A stretch of DNA of 38,332 nt. It comes from Nitratireductor sp. GTDB taxonomy: Bacteria; Pseudomonadota; Alphaproteobacteria; Rhizobiales; Rhizobiaceae. Of the stretch, positions 25,877-36,013 are shown piece after piece (positions within the stretch are counted from its first letter, which is position 1; each line of letters starts with the position of its first letter). A program made the translations under genes and the position numbers. The notes beneath the pieces are model-generated. The model saw only the letters and a list, made by a program, of their open reading frames with translations, ran no database searches and had not been told where the DNA came from. The stretch covers positions 1 through 38,332 of the forward strand of contig JAFMHL010000038.1 of the NCBI GenBank assembly GCA_017854535.1. The letters are read 5' to 3'.

Positions 25877-27187
25877 TTGTATAGAAAATTTTGGAAAAAC
25901 ACAGGTGGCAATTTTGCAATGATTGCCGCACTTGTTGCCCCAATGCTCATGGGAGTTGGCGGCGTAACAGTCGACTATTTCATGTTCTATCAGCAGGAGG
26001 AAAAACTTCAGCAAGCAGCCGATGCTGCTGCACTTGCAAGCGTAAAAGAAATGAGCCTTGCGGGAACAACCCAAGCCAAATCTGCCCAAACCCAAGGTAT
26101 CGCTAAATCTTATGTATACGCAGCTTTTTATGGAAATAATGCAGAAGTCGATTCCAAAGCTGGTTTATTGGTGACCAGCACACCAGATCCCGACAAAGGG
26201 GAAATCAAAGTTGAAGTTGCCTATACTTGGGCGCCAATTTTTGCTCAACTTTTCGACAAGCGTGTCACGCCCATCAAAGTATCCTCTTCAGCAAAAATGG
26301 CTGGGGATTCTTTGACCTGTATCATTGGATTGATGCAGCCTGAAAAGTTTGCCCAAGCTAGCCTTCATCTTGAGAAAAAAGCAAAAATCCTAGCCGACGG
26401 CTGCTCCGTCTACAGCAACTCTGTTTCAAAATAGGGGTTAAGGGCAGATGGAGACGCGGTACTAACTGCACAGTCAATTTGCTCAGCTGGTGGCATTATG
26501 CAATTTAGGCAAAACAGTTTTTCACCAGCACCAATTACCGATTGTCCGAAAATTGAGGATCCACTGGGTGATCGCGCAGCCCCCGATTATGGAGGGTGTA
26601 CCTATGATGCTTTGGTTGTTACTAAAAATACAGATTTAAAACCAGGAGTTTACTGCAATGGTTTAACGATCTCTGGCAATGCAAATGTTACCCTGCAAAA
26701 TGGTCTATATGTAATTAAGGACGGACCACTTGTTGTTGCTGATACAGTTTCCTTAACTGGAAATGCAGTTAGCTTTTTTCTGACTGGATCAAAATCAACC
26801 TTCGATTTCCAAAAAGATACAACAATCGATCTTGCTGCGATGGAGTCAGGCTCCCTAGCGGGCCTTCTGTTTTATGAAGATCGGGATGTACCCTATAGTT
26901 TTAATTTTAATCCATTTTTCTTGAGCAAACTGCCTGATGATGTTCGCCTGCATAAAATATCCAGTAACAATGCGCGAAATCTGTTGGGAACAATCTATCT
27001 TTCTCGCAGCATTTTGTTGGTTGATGCTGACGCTCCAGTAGCGGACGCCTCTGCCTATACTGCGATTATTACCGGTAGGCTTTGGTTGCAAGCTGGGCCA
27101 ACGCTGACCTTGAACGCCGATTACACAAAAACCAAAGTTCCTGTACCCAATGGCCTTATGGGAACAGAGCCAATCTTGGTAAAATAA
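25877..27187 (+). pseudogene. TadE/TadG-like surface protein, copy 1, interrupted by an in-frame TAG
   Basis: One continuous reading frame of 436 codons with a single amber codon at 26432-26434 (codon 186). Before it lies a TadE/TadG N-terminus: KNTGGNFAMIAALVAP, a membrane segment, then QQAADAAALAS. After it the same frame continues with SFSPAPITDCPKIEDPLGDR, PGVYCNGLTISGNANV and NGLYVIKDGPLV, ending at LMGTEPILVK. The whole aligns with the intact 416-residue paralogue at 36891-38141, including PGTYC, GVYIFKDGPL and VPVPEG at the end. The TadG-type N-terminus anchors the protein in the inner membrane, and the C-terminal strands look beta-helix-like. No other damage is visible, so the stop is recent, suppressed, or an error. 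The start is TTG with AGGTGG 8 bases upstream. Confidence 0.8.
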
Positions 27188-27279
27188 CCAGCTGCAACCA
27201 ACTCCAATGAAACCTTCGGCGATTTACGAAATATTATTACCAAGGTGACATACTTTTTAAAACTAACAGGGTCAGTGCG

Positions 27280-30030
27280 TTGCAAATTCAAGATCTCCAA
27301 AAGCTTCCGCGAAGCGAAAGGTTAGCCTTTCGAATAATGATGCCATTTGGCATCATTACTTTTTTTGCGATTTTTACAATTTCCGGTCTATTGTCTTGGA
27401 ACAATTTTACGCGCGAATTAGATCAGCAAATCAACTTGATTAGCGGAACTGCAAAAATTTTCGCAGCAACGACATCAGAACCTCTCGCCTTGCAAGACAA
27501 GAGAGCCGTTGGCCAAGCGTTGACCGCCATCGGCAAGCTTGAAAGTTTTCATCATGTGGCAGTCTATGACAATGATGGCTCAGTATTTGTGCAAATGGGT
27601 TTCGGTAACTACCTTCTAAGAGAATCCTTAGATATTGAAAAAAAATCTGGGTTTGACTTATTGGGAGCTGATACCATTTGGGTAACCGAACCAATTATCA
27701 ATTCTGGAAACCAGATAGGCGAAATTCATCTTCTCAATGATATTTCTAATCTGAACATTGGCCTTATCAAGAATATGCTCAGCAACTTTGCCATGGCGCT
27801 TATTCTGGCATTATTCTCCGTGTTTCTTTCAAAAAAACTCGTTGGCGCAATCACCAAGCCTCTGCACCTTCTGTCGAAAGAAATGACCCTCATAAGCGCA
27901 ACTGGAAAATTAGAGTTTGATCTTCCCGAGTATACCAGGGGCGAAATTGGAATATTGTCCAAGTCATTTCAAAATCTGGTCCATGGCATCAAAAAGCGCG
28001 ATACCGCTTTGCGGGACTATCAGGCAAACCTAGAAGAAAAAGTGATCGACAGAACCAAGGCTTTGGAACTGGCGAAGAACGAAGCAGAAGTAGCAAACCG
28101 CGCCAAGTCGGAATTTCTTGCAACTATGAGCCATGAAATCAGAACGCCTATGAACGGCATGCTTGTGATGGCCGAACTTCTTGCAACATCCGATCTTTTG
28201 CCCAAACAACGTCGCTACGCAGAAATCGTTCGTAAATCTGGCAATGGCCTGTTGACCATCATCAACGACATCTTGGATTATTCCAAAATCCAAGCAGGCC
28301 ACCTGGAGATCGAAAAAGTAGACACCGACCCGATCGCACTTGCGGAAGATGTTTTAAACCTCTTTTGGCAAGCAGCTGATGAAAAGGGCTTGGACATAGC
28401 CGTAAAGGTTGGAAAATCTGTTCCCTCACAAATTCTGGCTGACCCTACCCGCTTAAATCAGGTTATCTCCAATTTGGTGAACAACGCGCTTAAGTTTACC
28501 CAAGACGGACAGATCGTTGTGTATCTGGATACGCTCGAAAAAGATGGTCTACAAAGCCTAACGATCAAAGTCACAGACACCGGCATTGGTATTCCAACGG
28601 ATAAATTGAGCGCCATTTTTGATAACTTCTCGCAGGCAGATCAATCCACCACCCGCAAATTCGGGGGAACTGGATTGGGTCTGGCGATTTGTAAAAAACT
28701 GGTAGAAGCCATGGGTGGAGAAATCTGGGCTGAAAGCGAATTGGGTCAAAGCTCTACTTTCAATGTGATCATTCCTTTGAACGCTAAACCTCTAACGGGT
28801 TGGGATATGCAGGCACCTAACAAGCTGGTTGAGTTTGGAAAAAAAGCCTTGATTCTTTTGCCAGACACAATCACCAGACAAATTGTCGAGCAGGAATTGG
28901 TTGGCGCTCAATTTGACATTACTGTTATGGACGAACCCAATAATGACCCGCGTTTTCACGACAACTTTGATTTGGTTGTTGCGCCTCTGGAGTTCTTCCG
29001 TTCGAACTTTTTCGCGCGCGAAGACCAAAAGCGCATAGCAATCACGAAGATGGGTGACACGGGTATCGACGGTCTTTTAACAATGACTGCGATCCACGAT
29101 TTCATCAATCAGCCCCTTTCATCACGGTCGGTTAGCGAGCAATTGAGCAGCGGTGGTGTAAAAGCCACCGTCAATAAAAATCATAACTCTGACAACAATC
29201 ATGACATTTCGAGCTATCCAAACTATCACGGCGCTAAGGTTCTTGTGGCTGATGATAGTTCGGTGAACCGTCATGTTACTGAACAGGCCCTTGAACAATT
29301 CGGTATCAGTCCTGATTTTGCCTCAAACGGCCTTGAAGCGCTTAATCTTGGGCAATCAAAAACCTATGATATCATTTTCATGGATTGCAGCATGCCGGAA
29401 ATGGATGGCTTTCAAGCAACGGCAAAACTTCGTGCCTCCGACAACCCATTATCATCTTCCAAAGCGACCATCATTGCCCTAAGCGCTCATCTGGTTAGCC
29501 ATATTGCGGAAGACGCAAAAACCAGTGGCATGGATGACATTTTGGTTAAGCCATTCACCATGGCCACCATGGCTGCCAAGCTCGAAAAATGGATGGATCG
29601 CGAGCACCAAGATACAGTTGAACCAGACACTATCCTCGCAACTTGCGCCATAGAGCCCCAAGACCAGCCAGACGATATATTCGATGATCAGTTGATGACC
29701 AATTTGAAGGAAATCGCAGGAGATACGTTCCCTGCAACTTACATGCAGCTCAAGCTGCTCTTTACAGCTGGTGCTCCTGCAGTTTTCCAGGAAATACGCA
29801 GCGCATTTGAGCGCGATGATCGCGGCGCTGTTTCTGACAACGCCCATTCTTTGAAATCCATGGCCTTTAACATCGGCGCCGGGCATCTTGCCGAGAGCTT
29901 GTTAAATCTTGAAAAAATCAACAGCAGTCAAAATTATCTTGTTGAGTTCACCTGCGCAGAACAGGAATTCTTGAAAGTTATGGAATATCTGGAAACAAAT
30001 CATCCAGAAGAAATCAAAGCAGTTTCATAA
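27280..30030 (+). CDS. hybrid sensor histidine kinase (BarA-like), HAMP-HisKA-HATPase-REC-Hpt
   Basis: A 916-residue membrane sensor kinase. It has a membrane segment at about residues 22-42, a periplasmic sensor of about 120 residues, a second membrane segment (about 168-188) and a HAMP linker. HisKA follows with the phosphorylated His285 in [11 protein letters not shown], then HATPase with DTGIGIP and [10 protein letters not shown] degenerate receiver (about 518-625) lacks the acceptor Asp ([10 protein letters not shown]). Next come a normal receiver with Asp702 in [12 protein letters not shown] and an Hpt domain with His856 in [14 protein letters not shown]. Signals should pass His285-Asp702-His856 and then to a separate regulator. 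The gene 76 bases downstream, a receiver-EAL protein, is the obvious candidate. The start is TTG with AGGG about 8 bases upstream. Confidence 0.92.
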   Translation: MQIQDLQKLPRSERLAFRIMMPFGIITFFAIFTISGLLSWNNFTRELDQQINLISGTAKIFAATTSEPLALQDKRAVGQALTAIGKLESFHHVAVYDNDGSVFVQMGFGNYLLRESLDIEKKSGFDLLGADTIWVTEPIINSGNQIGEIHLLNDISNLNIGLIKNMLSNFAMALILALFSVFLSKKLVGAITKPLHLLSKEMTLISATGKLEFDLPEYTRGEIGILSKSFQNLVHGIKKRDTALRDYQANLEEKVIDRTKALELAKNEAEVANRAKSEFLATMSHEIRTPMNGMLVMAELLATSDLLPKQRRYAEIVRKSGNGLLTIINDILDYSKIQAGHLEIEKVDTDPIALAEDVLNLFWQAADEKGLDIAVKVGKSVPSQILADPTRLNQVISNLVNNALKFTQDGQIVVYLDTLEKDGLQSLTIKVTDTGIGIPTDKLSAIFDNFSQADQSTTRKFGGTGLGLAICKKLVEAMGGEIWAESELGQSSTFNVIIPLNAKPLTGWDMQAPNKLVEFGKKALILLPDTITRQIVEQELVGAQFDITVMDEPNNDPRFHDNFDLVVAPLEFFRSNFFAREDQKRIAITKMGDTGIDGLLTMTAIHDFINQPLSSRSVSEQLSSGGVKATVNKNHNSDNNHDISSYPNYHGAKVLVADDSSVNRHVTEQALEQFGISPDFASNGLEALNLGQSKTYDIIFMDCSMPEMDGFQATAKLRASDNPLSSSKATIIALSAHLVSHIAEDAKTSGMDDILVKPFTMATMAAKLEKWMDREHQDTVEPDTILATCAIEPQDQPDDIFDDQLMTNLKEIAGDTFPATYMQLKLLFTAGAPAVFQEIRSAFERDDRGAVSDNAHSLKSMAFNIGAGHLAESLLNLEKINSSQNYLVEFTCAEQEFLKVMEYLETNHPEEIKAVS

Positions 30031-30105
30031 CAATTTTAATGATCTTGATAAGCCGGATTTCATTTTCGATGGGTATGCTGACAGACAGCCCCAAGGAATA
30101 ATATA

Positions 30106-31332
30106 ATGAACGAAAACCATAATGTTCTTTTGATCGATGACGATCCTACCCAAATTGCTATTTTAACGGCATATTTGTCTAGTCTTCGTATATCAAAAAT
30201 CACATCAGCCAGCGATGGGCAAAAAGCCTTGGATCTTTTGGCTTCATCTGTTCATGAAACCGATGTCATTTTTACTGATCTGCGCATGCCAAACATGGAT
30301 GGTTATGTGTTCCTAAAACATTTGGGTGATCTCGGATTTAAAGGACAAATAATAATTATATCGGGTCATGAGCATGTTCTATTGGAAAGTGCTGCAAGTC
30401 TTGGAAAAATGTATGGATTGAACATTGCTGGTCAAATCCGTAAACCGCTTACCAAACAAGCACTTGATCGACTTCTTGCAACAAGAAAAGAAGATACCAA
30501 TCACAATGGCCCCCGATCCAGCGACGTCATGAGCAGCGAAGCAATTTTGAATGGAATTGCAAACGATGAGTTTATCCCGTTTTACCAACCAAAAGTTGAT
30601 CTACTAAGTGGGAAAATCGTTGGCGCTGAGGCCTTGGCTCGTTGGCAACATCCTGAACTGGGCTTGATATCGCCTGCCGCCTTTATCCCTATTGCCGAAG
30701 CAGACGGGTCTATCCAGGCTATCTCGATCAAAATCTTTGATCATCTGGTGAACGACTTAGCCCAGGGAGGCGCGGCCTGGAAAGACAAAAAAATTGCTTT
30801 CAATTTACCACCTCAAATGATCCGCGATGAAACTTTGCCGGAAACATTAATAAGTCGCCTGAATAAAGCTGGTGTCAGCAGTAAGAATATTTGCATCGAA
30901 ATCACCGAAAATGGATTCATCGATTTTGATCACATAACTGTGGAAGTCTTGTCTCGCCTTCGGATCATGGGCTTTGATTTATCGATAGATGATTTTGGAA
31001 CGGGTGCTGCGAGCATCGCAAATTTGAAAATGTTTCCTTATACCGAATTGAAAATCGACCAATCCTTTATTGGCAATGTTTTGACTGACGCGTTTTCAGC
31101 TGAAACCGTTCGAACGAGTATTTCGCTAGCGCGCCAGTTAGGACTGCGCATTGTTGCAGAAGGCATCGAGACCCACGATGTTTTACAATATGTGAAAAGC
31201 AGGGGCATTGACCAAGCGCAAGGCTATTTGTTTGCAAAGCCCATGCCGGTGGCGGATGTCAACGAACTATTCGCAAATCCAATGGGCTGGATGTCAAATC
31301 CAACCTATGCAAGGCAAAGCAACGCCGCTTAG
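30106..31332 (+). CDS. response regulator with EAL (c-di-GMP phosphodiesterase) domain
   Basis: A 408-residue protein with an N-terminal receiver (IDDDPTQ, acceptor Asp58 in FTDLRMPNMDGY, Lys in IRKPL) and a C-terminal EAL domain from about residue 150. The EAL motif is AEALARW (Glu175). Other catalytic positions are present: FNLPP, EITENGF, SIDDFGTGAAS, LKIDQSFIG and AEGIET. It should therefore hydrolyse c-di-GMP under phosphorylation control, as in RocR/VieA-type regulators. It follows the hybrid kinase by 76 bases on the same strand, and AAGGA lies 8 bases before its ATG. The kinase-EAL pair and the adjacent TadG-like gene suggest control of surface attachment, which is inference. Confidence 0.93.
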   Translation: MNENHNVLLIDDDPTQIAILTAYLSSLRISKITSASDGQKALDLLASSVHETDVIFTDLRMPNMDGYVFLKHLGDLGFKGQIIIISGHEHVLLESAASLGKMYGLNIAGQIRKPLTKQALDRLLATRKEDTNHNGPRSSDVMSSEAILNGIANDEFIPFYQPKVDLLSGKIVGAEALARWQHPELGLISPAAFIPIAEADGSIQAISIKIFDHLVNDLAQGGAAWKDKKIAFNLPPQMIRDETLPETLISRLNKAGVSSKNICIEITENGFIDFDHITVEVLSRLRIMGFDLSIDDFGTGAASIANLKMFPYTELKIDQSFIGNVLTDAFSAETVRTSISLARQLGLRIVAEGIETHDVLQYVKSRGIDQAQGYLFAKPMPVADVNELFANPMGWMSNPTYARQSNAA

Positions 31333-31425
31333 GGTCGACCAATGTCACCAGATAACCTCTGGACGATGGCTCCTTGTTGTTTAATATGAGACTTCATTTC
31401 CCTTCACAGGTTGAACGTCATCATC

Positions 31426-32370
31426 ATGAGCCCTTCAAAAACAGAATCTAGCCACACGACCCACGCAGCGGACGAAGACACCAGAAACCTGGATATAAAA
31501 ATCTATGTGAATGGTGAAATAGTTCCCCGCGAAGAGGCAAAAATTTCAGTCTATGATAGTGGCTTCATGCTGGGCGATGGCATGTGGGAAGGCATGCGCC
31601 TTTATGAGGGTAAGTGGGCCTTCTTTGACGAACACATGGATCGGTTTTTCAATTCCTGCAAGGCAGTTTCACTGGATGTGGGAATGGATAAAGCTGGCGT
31701 GCTGGATGCGCTGACTAAAACTGCCAAAGCCAATGGCATGACAAACGACGTTCATTGCCGGCTGATGCTGACAAGGGGCGTCAAAGTAAAACCGTTCCAA
31801 CACCCATCGCTGAGTCAATCGGGTCCGACCATGGTAATCATTATGGAACATTCAAAGCCCGTTGAAACTTTGCAGAAAAAAGGCATCCGATTAGCAACTG
31901 TACCCCAAGTGCGCGGCTTGCCCATGAGCCAGGATGCCAAATATAACAGCCATTCCAAGCTCAATTGCGTTATCGCTTGTTTGCAGGCAGAACAAGCGGG
32001 CGCTGATGAAGGGCTTATGCTGGATCCCCATGGTTTTGTGAACACCACCAATGCCTGTAATTTCTTTATTGTCCGGCGCGGCGAAGTTTGGACTTCCACA
32101 GGCGACTACTGCATGAACGGTGTCACGCGGCAAAAAGTGATTGATATCTGCAAGGACAACGCAATCCCAGTTTTTGAAAAGAACTTTTCTTTATACGAAG
32201 CCTATGGGGCAGATGAGGCTTTTTTAACCGGAACATTTGGCGCCCAAACGCCAGTTGCTGAAATCGACGGAAAATCAATTGGGACAGGTGAAAGACAGAT
32301 CATGGCGCGGATACAAGCGGTCTACAAAGACCTGATAAAACAAAATATTTCCAACCAATTGGACGTATAA
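31426..32370 (+). CDS. class IV aminotransferase (branched-chain / D-amino acid type)
   Basis: A PLP-dependent fold-IV aminotransferase of 314 residues. Family stretches are YVNGEIVPREEAKISVYDSG, MLGDGMWEGMRLYEGK, LMLTRGV, and the region DAKYNSHSKLNCV, in which Lys172 or Lys178 should be the PLP lysine. TNACNFFIV and FLTGTFGAQTPVAEIDG bind the cofactor phosphate and substrate. It could be a branched-chain or D-amino acid aminotransferase; sequence alone does not decide, and ADC lyase is less likely. An ATG at 31426 is used, though a TTG at 31411 is also in frame and neither has a well-placed ribosome binding site. It is convergent with mgtE, with 50 bases between and no obvious terminator. 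Confidence 0.85.
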   Translation: MSPSKTESSHTTHAADEDTRNLDIKIYVNGEIVPREEAKISVYDSGFMLGDGMWEGMRLYEGKWAFFDEHMDRFFNSCKAVSLDVGMDKAGVLDALTKTAKANGMTNDVHCRLMLTRGVKVKPFQHPSLSQSGPTMVIIMEHSKPVETLQKKGIRLATVPQVRGLPMSQDAKYNSHSKLNCVIACLQAEQAGADEGLMLDPHGFVNTTNACNFFIVRRGEVWTSTGDYCMNGVTRQKVIDICKDNAIPVFEKNFSLYEAYGADEAFLTGTFGAQTPVAEIDGKSIGTGERQIMARIQAVYKDLIKQNISNQLDV

Positions 32371-32420
32371 AAAAGCGCCCGTAAATTGGCTGAAGTCTGC
32401 GTTTGTACTTTGCACTAGTA

Positions 32421-33800
32421 TTAAATTAACAACGGCATAAACAACGTCGCTAAGCTCAAGACCAAAAAGAATCCAGCCATATCGGTTATGGTTGTTAACA
32501 ATGGTCCACTGGCAACGGCAGGGTCTTGGCCAAATCGTTTCAGCAGCAACGGAACAACCCCGCCAATCGAAACAGCTATCACTGTATTGATGCTCAGGGC
32601 CAGGCCGATCACAATCCCAAGATAAAGATTACCTTTCCAAATCCACGCAACTGCACCAATGAGTATGCCCAAAACAACCCCGTTGATTAAACCGACTGAA
32701 ACTTCCTTCAACCATACCCTAAATGCATCTACTGGGCGCACCAGGCCAAGAGACAATTCGCGCATTGTGACGGCGACAGCTTGATTGCCAGAGCATCCGC
32801 TCATGTCAGAGACCATGGGCAAGAACACAGCGATAGCGATGACTGCAGCCAATGTTGCCTCATAGGCGGATATCACGCTTGCGGCGATAATATTCAAAAC
32901 GATATTTGCTGATAGCCATGCTAACCTGCGCCTTGAACGAATGATCAATGGCATCGAGCGTACTTCTTCGCTCACGATACCCTGTAATCTCAAGCTTTCG
33001 CTTTCTGCCCTTTCAAGGACGGCCTCATCGACCGCCGAACGCGATACGACACCTGCAAGTTTGCCGCGCTCATCTACAACGGGAACGCCTAGGAACGGAT
33101 GCTCATCAAACACATCGCGTAATTCATCAAGACGCGCGTTGACATTGACCGTCATCGGCTTGACCATTATTTCGGTCAAAAGGCTGGATTTTTTTGCTGT
33201 CAAAAGACCGCGTAGCGAGACAACACCAACCGGCTTCCCAACTCTATCGACGATATAAGGGTGCTGGCCTCTATAACGTTCAAAGTCCTCCTCATCACTC
33301 GCCAGCCGTTTTAAAACAGCTCCAACTGTATCAACTTTTTTGAACGTAAAAGACTCTGCGACCATGATGCCACCAGCGGTGTCATCGTCATAGGTTACCA
33401 AACGGCGAACATCATCGGCTTCTTCTTTGTCCATTTCAGACAAGATCGCCTCGGCATCATCGTCGTCCATTTCACCGATAACGTCAGCCTGAATATCTGA
33501 ATCCAGTTCTTCAACGATATGCGCTGCAACATCTGAATCAAGCCGCTCAAGCAACTCAACCGCAACCTCGTTCGGTGCTTCTCGGATCAAGTCAGCCGCA
33601 GTATCTGCAGGCAACATGTGGAAAATCTGATCACGATCATCCGCCGAAAAGTTAAGGATCTCACGCAAGCCTTCACTCAGACTAAGCGAATCCAACAAAT
33701 CTTTCATCGCTAAGGGATCATTGTTCCTCAGGAATGATTCAAACTGTTCTTGAACAGATTGTTCAATTATTTCTTGTGGCGCTTTAGCATTTTCAGCCAT
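32421..33800 (-). CDS. mgtE: magnesium transporter MgtE
   Basis: A 459-residue Mg2+ channel/transporter. The N-terminal MgtE_N superhelical domain consists of repeated acidic segments such as LLERLDSDVAAHIVEELDSD. A CBS-domain pair follows (VDRVGKPVGVVSLRGLL; VPVVDERGKLAGVVSRSA). About five membrane segments come next, with the selectivity-related SDMSGCSGNQAVAVTMREL. Mg2+ binding to the cytosolic acidic and CBS domains closes the pore in the family. The length is normal. The ATG at 33800 is preferred over an upstream in-frame TTG at 33821. No riboswitch was recognised in the 230 bases between it and gabT, and that stretch shows no other gene. Confidence 0.94.
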   Translation of the reverse strand: MAENAKAPQEIIEQSVQEQFESFLRNNDPLAMKDLLDSLSLSEGLREILNFSADDRDQIFHMLPADTAADLIREAPNEVAVELLERLDSDVAAHIVEELDSDIQADVIGEMDDDDAEAILSEMDKEEADDVRRLVTYDDDTAGGIMVAESFTFKKVDTVGAVLKRLASDEEDFERYRGQHPYIVDRVGKPVGVVSLRGLLTAKKSSLLTEIMVKPMTVNVNARLDELRDVFDEHPFLGVPVVDERGKLAGVVSRSAVDEAVLERAESESLRLQGIVSEEVRSMPLIIRSRRRLAWLSANIVLNIIAASVISAYEATLAAVIAIAVFLPMVSDMSGCSGNQAVAVTMRELSLGLVRPVDAFRVWLKEVSVGLINGVVLGILIGAVAWIWKGNLYLGIVIGLALSINTVIAVSIGGVVPLLLKRFGQDPAVASGPLLTTITDMAGFFLVLSLATLFMPLLI

Positions 33801-34054
33801 GGCAAAATAAATCCCTGTCAATGTTTGGAATTAGCAAAACGGCCTGGAGAATTAAGCAAAACCCGTTTTGTAAAGAATGAAAGCTTTTAGGCAGGTCTCG
33901 GAAACTGCGAATTACCATTACTAGACACCAAGTCAATCAGCACAAGACCAAGCCAAGGTTTATTATGCAGAATCAACAATACTAACTAAGCAATTTCCCG
34001 ATTTAGCTAACCCGAATTGCCGTTCTCCAAAGCTCCGTCTATTGCTTTGAAGAC

Positions 34055-35332
34055 TTAGCCTTTTCGAGCGGCTTTCATGGATTCTTCGAGAATGTCCAAA
34101 GCTTCGTTGAACACATCATCCTGAATGGTGATTGGCGAAAGGAAGCGGATAACATTGCCATAGACACCGCAAGTCAAAAGGATGAGCCCTCGTTCCAACG
34201 CATGAGCCTTGACCAAATTAGCAAAATCCGGACTAGGGGTTTTGGTCTCTGCTTTATTGAACTCAACTGCGTTCATAAATCCAGGTCCTCGAATATCAAC
34301 GATTTCCGGAATCGCAGATCGCATACCTTCCAGCCTTTGTTTCAAGCGCGCACCCAGCATGTTTGCCCGATCACAAAGTTTCTCTTCTTCAATCACATCC
34401 AGAACCGCATGAGCCGCCGCAATGCCCAAGGGGCTGCCACCATAGGTTCCGCCCAATCCGCCGGGCTTGGGTGCGTCCATGATATCTGCCCGTCCCGTTA
34501 CCGCCGCAAGTGGGAAGCCACCCGCCAGGCTTTTTGCCATCGTAGTAATGTCTGCAGAAATGCCATAATGCTCCATGGCAAACATCTTACCCGTTCGAGC
34601 AAACCCGCTTTGCACTTCATCTGCAATCAGCAACATACCATGCTTGTCGCAAAGCGCCCGCAATGCCACTAGAAACTCTTTCGGTACTTCGTAAAAACCG
34701 CCCTCACCTTGCACAGGCTCCAAAATGATTGCGGCAACCCGCGCAGGATCCACATCGGCTTTGAAAAGGGTTTCCAACGCAGCGAGCGATTGCTCCGTTG
34801 AAACGTCGTGCAAAGGTACCGGGAAAGGCGCGTGAAACACGTCTGTCAACATGGAGCCAAAGCCGACCTTGTAGGGAACGACTTTTCCGGTCAGCGACAT
34901 GCCCATAAAGGTACGCCCGTGAAATCCTCCAGAAAAAGCAATAATGGCGTTTCGTCCTGTCGCCGCACGAGCAATCTTAATGGCGTTTTCAACAGCCTCA
35001 GCACCGGTCGTTACAAACACGGTCTTTTTGTCAAAATCACCTGGAACAATCGCATTCAAACGCTCTGCTAGGCTTACATAATTCTCGTATGGCAAAACCT
35101 GATGGCAAGTATGAGTAAACCGGTCGATTTGTGCTTTGACGGCCTCAATAACCTTTGGATGGCGGTGACCTGTATTCACAACCGCAATACCAGACGCAAA
35201 ATCAATATAGCGCCGACCCTCAACATCCCAAACTTCAGAGTTTTCAGCACGATCCACATAAATCTGCGTCATCATCCCAACACCGTGGGAAATCGCATCG
35301 TTTTTGCGTAAGGCGATTTTTGCATTTTCCAT
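34055..35332 (-). CDS. gabT: 4-aminobutyrate aminotransferase
   Basis: A class III PLP aminotransferase of 425 residues that moves the amino group of GABA to 2-oxoglutarate, giving succinate semialdehyde. GabT-like stretches are DVEGRRYIDFASGIAVVNTG, FVTTGAEAVENAIKIARA, FSGGFHGRTFMGMSLTGK, ILEPVQGEGGFY and ADEVQSGFARTGK, with the PLP lysine Lys267 in TTMAKSLAGG. 5-aminovalerate or another omega-amino acid could also be a substrate. The ATG at 35332 is chosen over a GTG at 35341 because GAAAGAG lies 8 bases before it. No gabD dehydrogenase is adjacent. Confidence 0.9.
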   Translation of the reverse strand: MENAKIALRKNDAISHGVGMMTQIYVDRAENSEVWDVEGRRYIDFASGIAVVNTGHRHPKVIEAVKAQIDRFTHTCHQVLPYENYVSLAERLNAIVPGDFDKKTVFVTTGAEAVENAIKIARAATGRNAIIAFSGGFHGRTFMGMSLTGKVVPYKVGFGSMLTDVFHAPFPVPLHDVSTEQSLAALETLFKADVDPARVAAIILEPVQGEGGFYEVPKEFLVALRALCDKHGMLLIADEVQSGFARTGKMFAMEHYGISADITTMAKSLAGGFPLAAVTGRADIMDAPKPGGLGGTYGGSPLGIAAAHAVLDVIEEEKLCDRANMLGARLKQRLEGMRSAIPEIVDIRGPGFMNAVEFNKAETKTPSPDFANLVKAHALERGLILLTCGVYGNVIRFLSPITIQDDVFNEALDILEESMKAARKG

Positions 35333-35643
35333 GGTAGACACTCTTTCGAACTAGCCGCAGCTAAGCGTTAAATATTCAAAAAATATAAATGTAAATATGG
35401 CGCAAAGCTAGAGTCCCAATTCAAAGCAAAGACGTTATCCAAAACCAAATAATTTTTGGCAGAGCGGAATCCTTTTTGAATTAAGCCAAACCTCTGATCA
35501 GCTTAACAATGAAATGTCGGTCAATGGTCTCATCCTTGTATTAGCCAAGGTGCGTATCGGGTTTGATAGCCAAAGCAGACATTATCTGCCAGCCTCCGCA
35601 GATTCTTGACCTCTCAATTATTGTACAAAACGCTATAGGTTGA
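35333..35643. other. gene-free region between gabT and sulfatase remnant
   Basis: About 310 AT-rich bases upstream of gabT, which must hold the gabT promoter. No open frame with recognisable homology, hairpin-T-run or repeat was found. A TTGACC near 35606 lies before the sulfatase fragment but has no good -10 partner. Short minus-strand frames with internal stops are present and could be debris of a lost gene, but none can be named. Confidence 0.4.
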
Positions 35644-36013
35644 TTTCCAGGCACCCTTGCGTATCATGAAGCCGCCGCTGATTGCGCCAACAGCATGATA
35701 CTCGGTGAAGACAACCCTCTGCTTGAGACAGATGAAGCAACTCGGGATTTTGCTTACAATGAATGGGAGTTGCTGCCTACAAGAGCCGGGGTCAAATTGA
35801 GCCTGCGCACAGTGAGAACACGCACCCACAAGCTGATAGTCGATCTGATCAGTGGTGCTGGAGAGCTTTACGATCTCGAAAATGATCCGAATGAAATGAA
35901 AAAACTTTTTGATGATCCTGAGGGGCAGCGAGGTTCAGGAGCAGCTCACCACCTATATACACTCGCGGCCCGATGATATTGGCCCCGATCGGAAACAGCT
36001 GGGGATGACATGA
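35644..36013 (+). pseudogene. sulfatase 3' remnant, 5'-truncated and frameshifted
   Basis: The C-terminal end of an alkaline-phosphatase-superfamily sulfatase. The first frame, from about 35650, reads GTLAYHEAAADCANS, then FAYNEWELLPTRAGVKLS, RTVRTRTHKLIVDL and ELYDLENDPNEMKKLFDDPE, the usual ending of such enzymes. At about 35921-35932 one extra G shifts the frame. The next frame continues EQLTTYIHSRPDDIGPDRK to the natural stop at 36011-36013. The N-terminal part, with the catalytic Cys/Ser formylglycine motif, is absent. It is therefore a dead fragment, probably left by a deletion or transfer. An ATG at 35695 could express 93 residues, but they would not be an enzyme. Confidence 0.85.

Noticed and set aside
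31333-31410. Hairpin CCAGA-taacc-TCTGG as terminator after the EAL gene
   Set aside because: Only five base pairs and no T-run follows, so it is not supported as a terminator.
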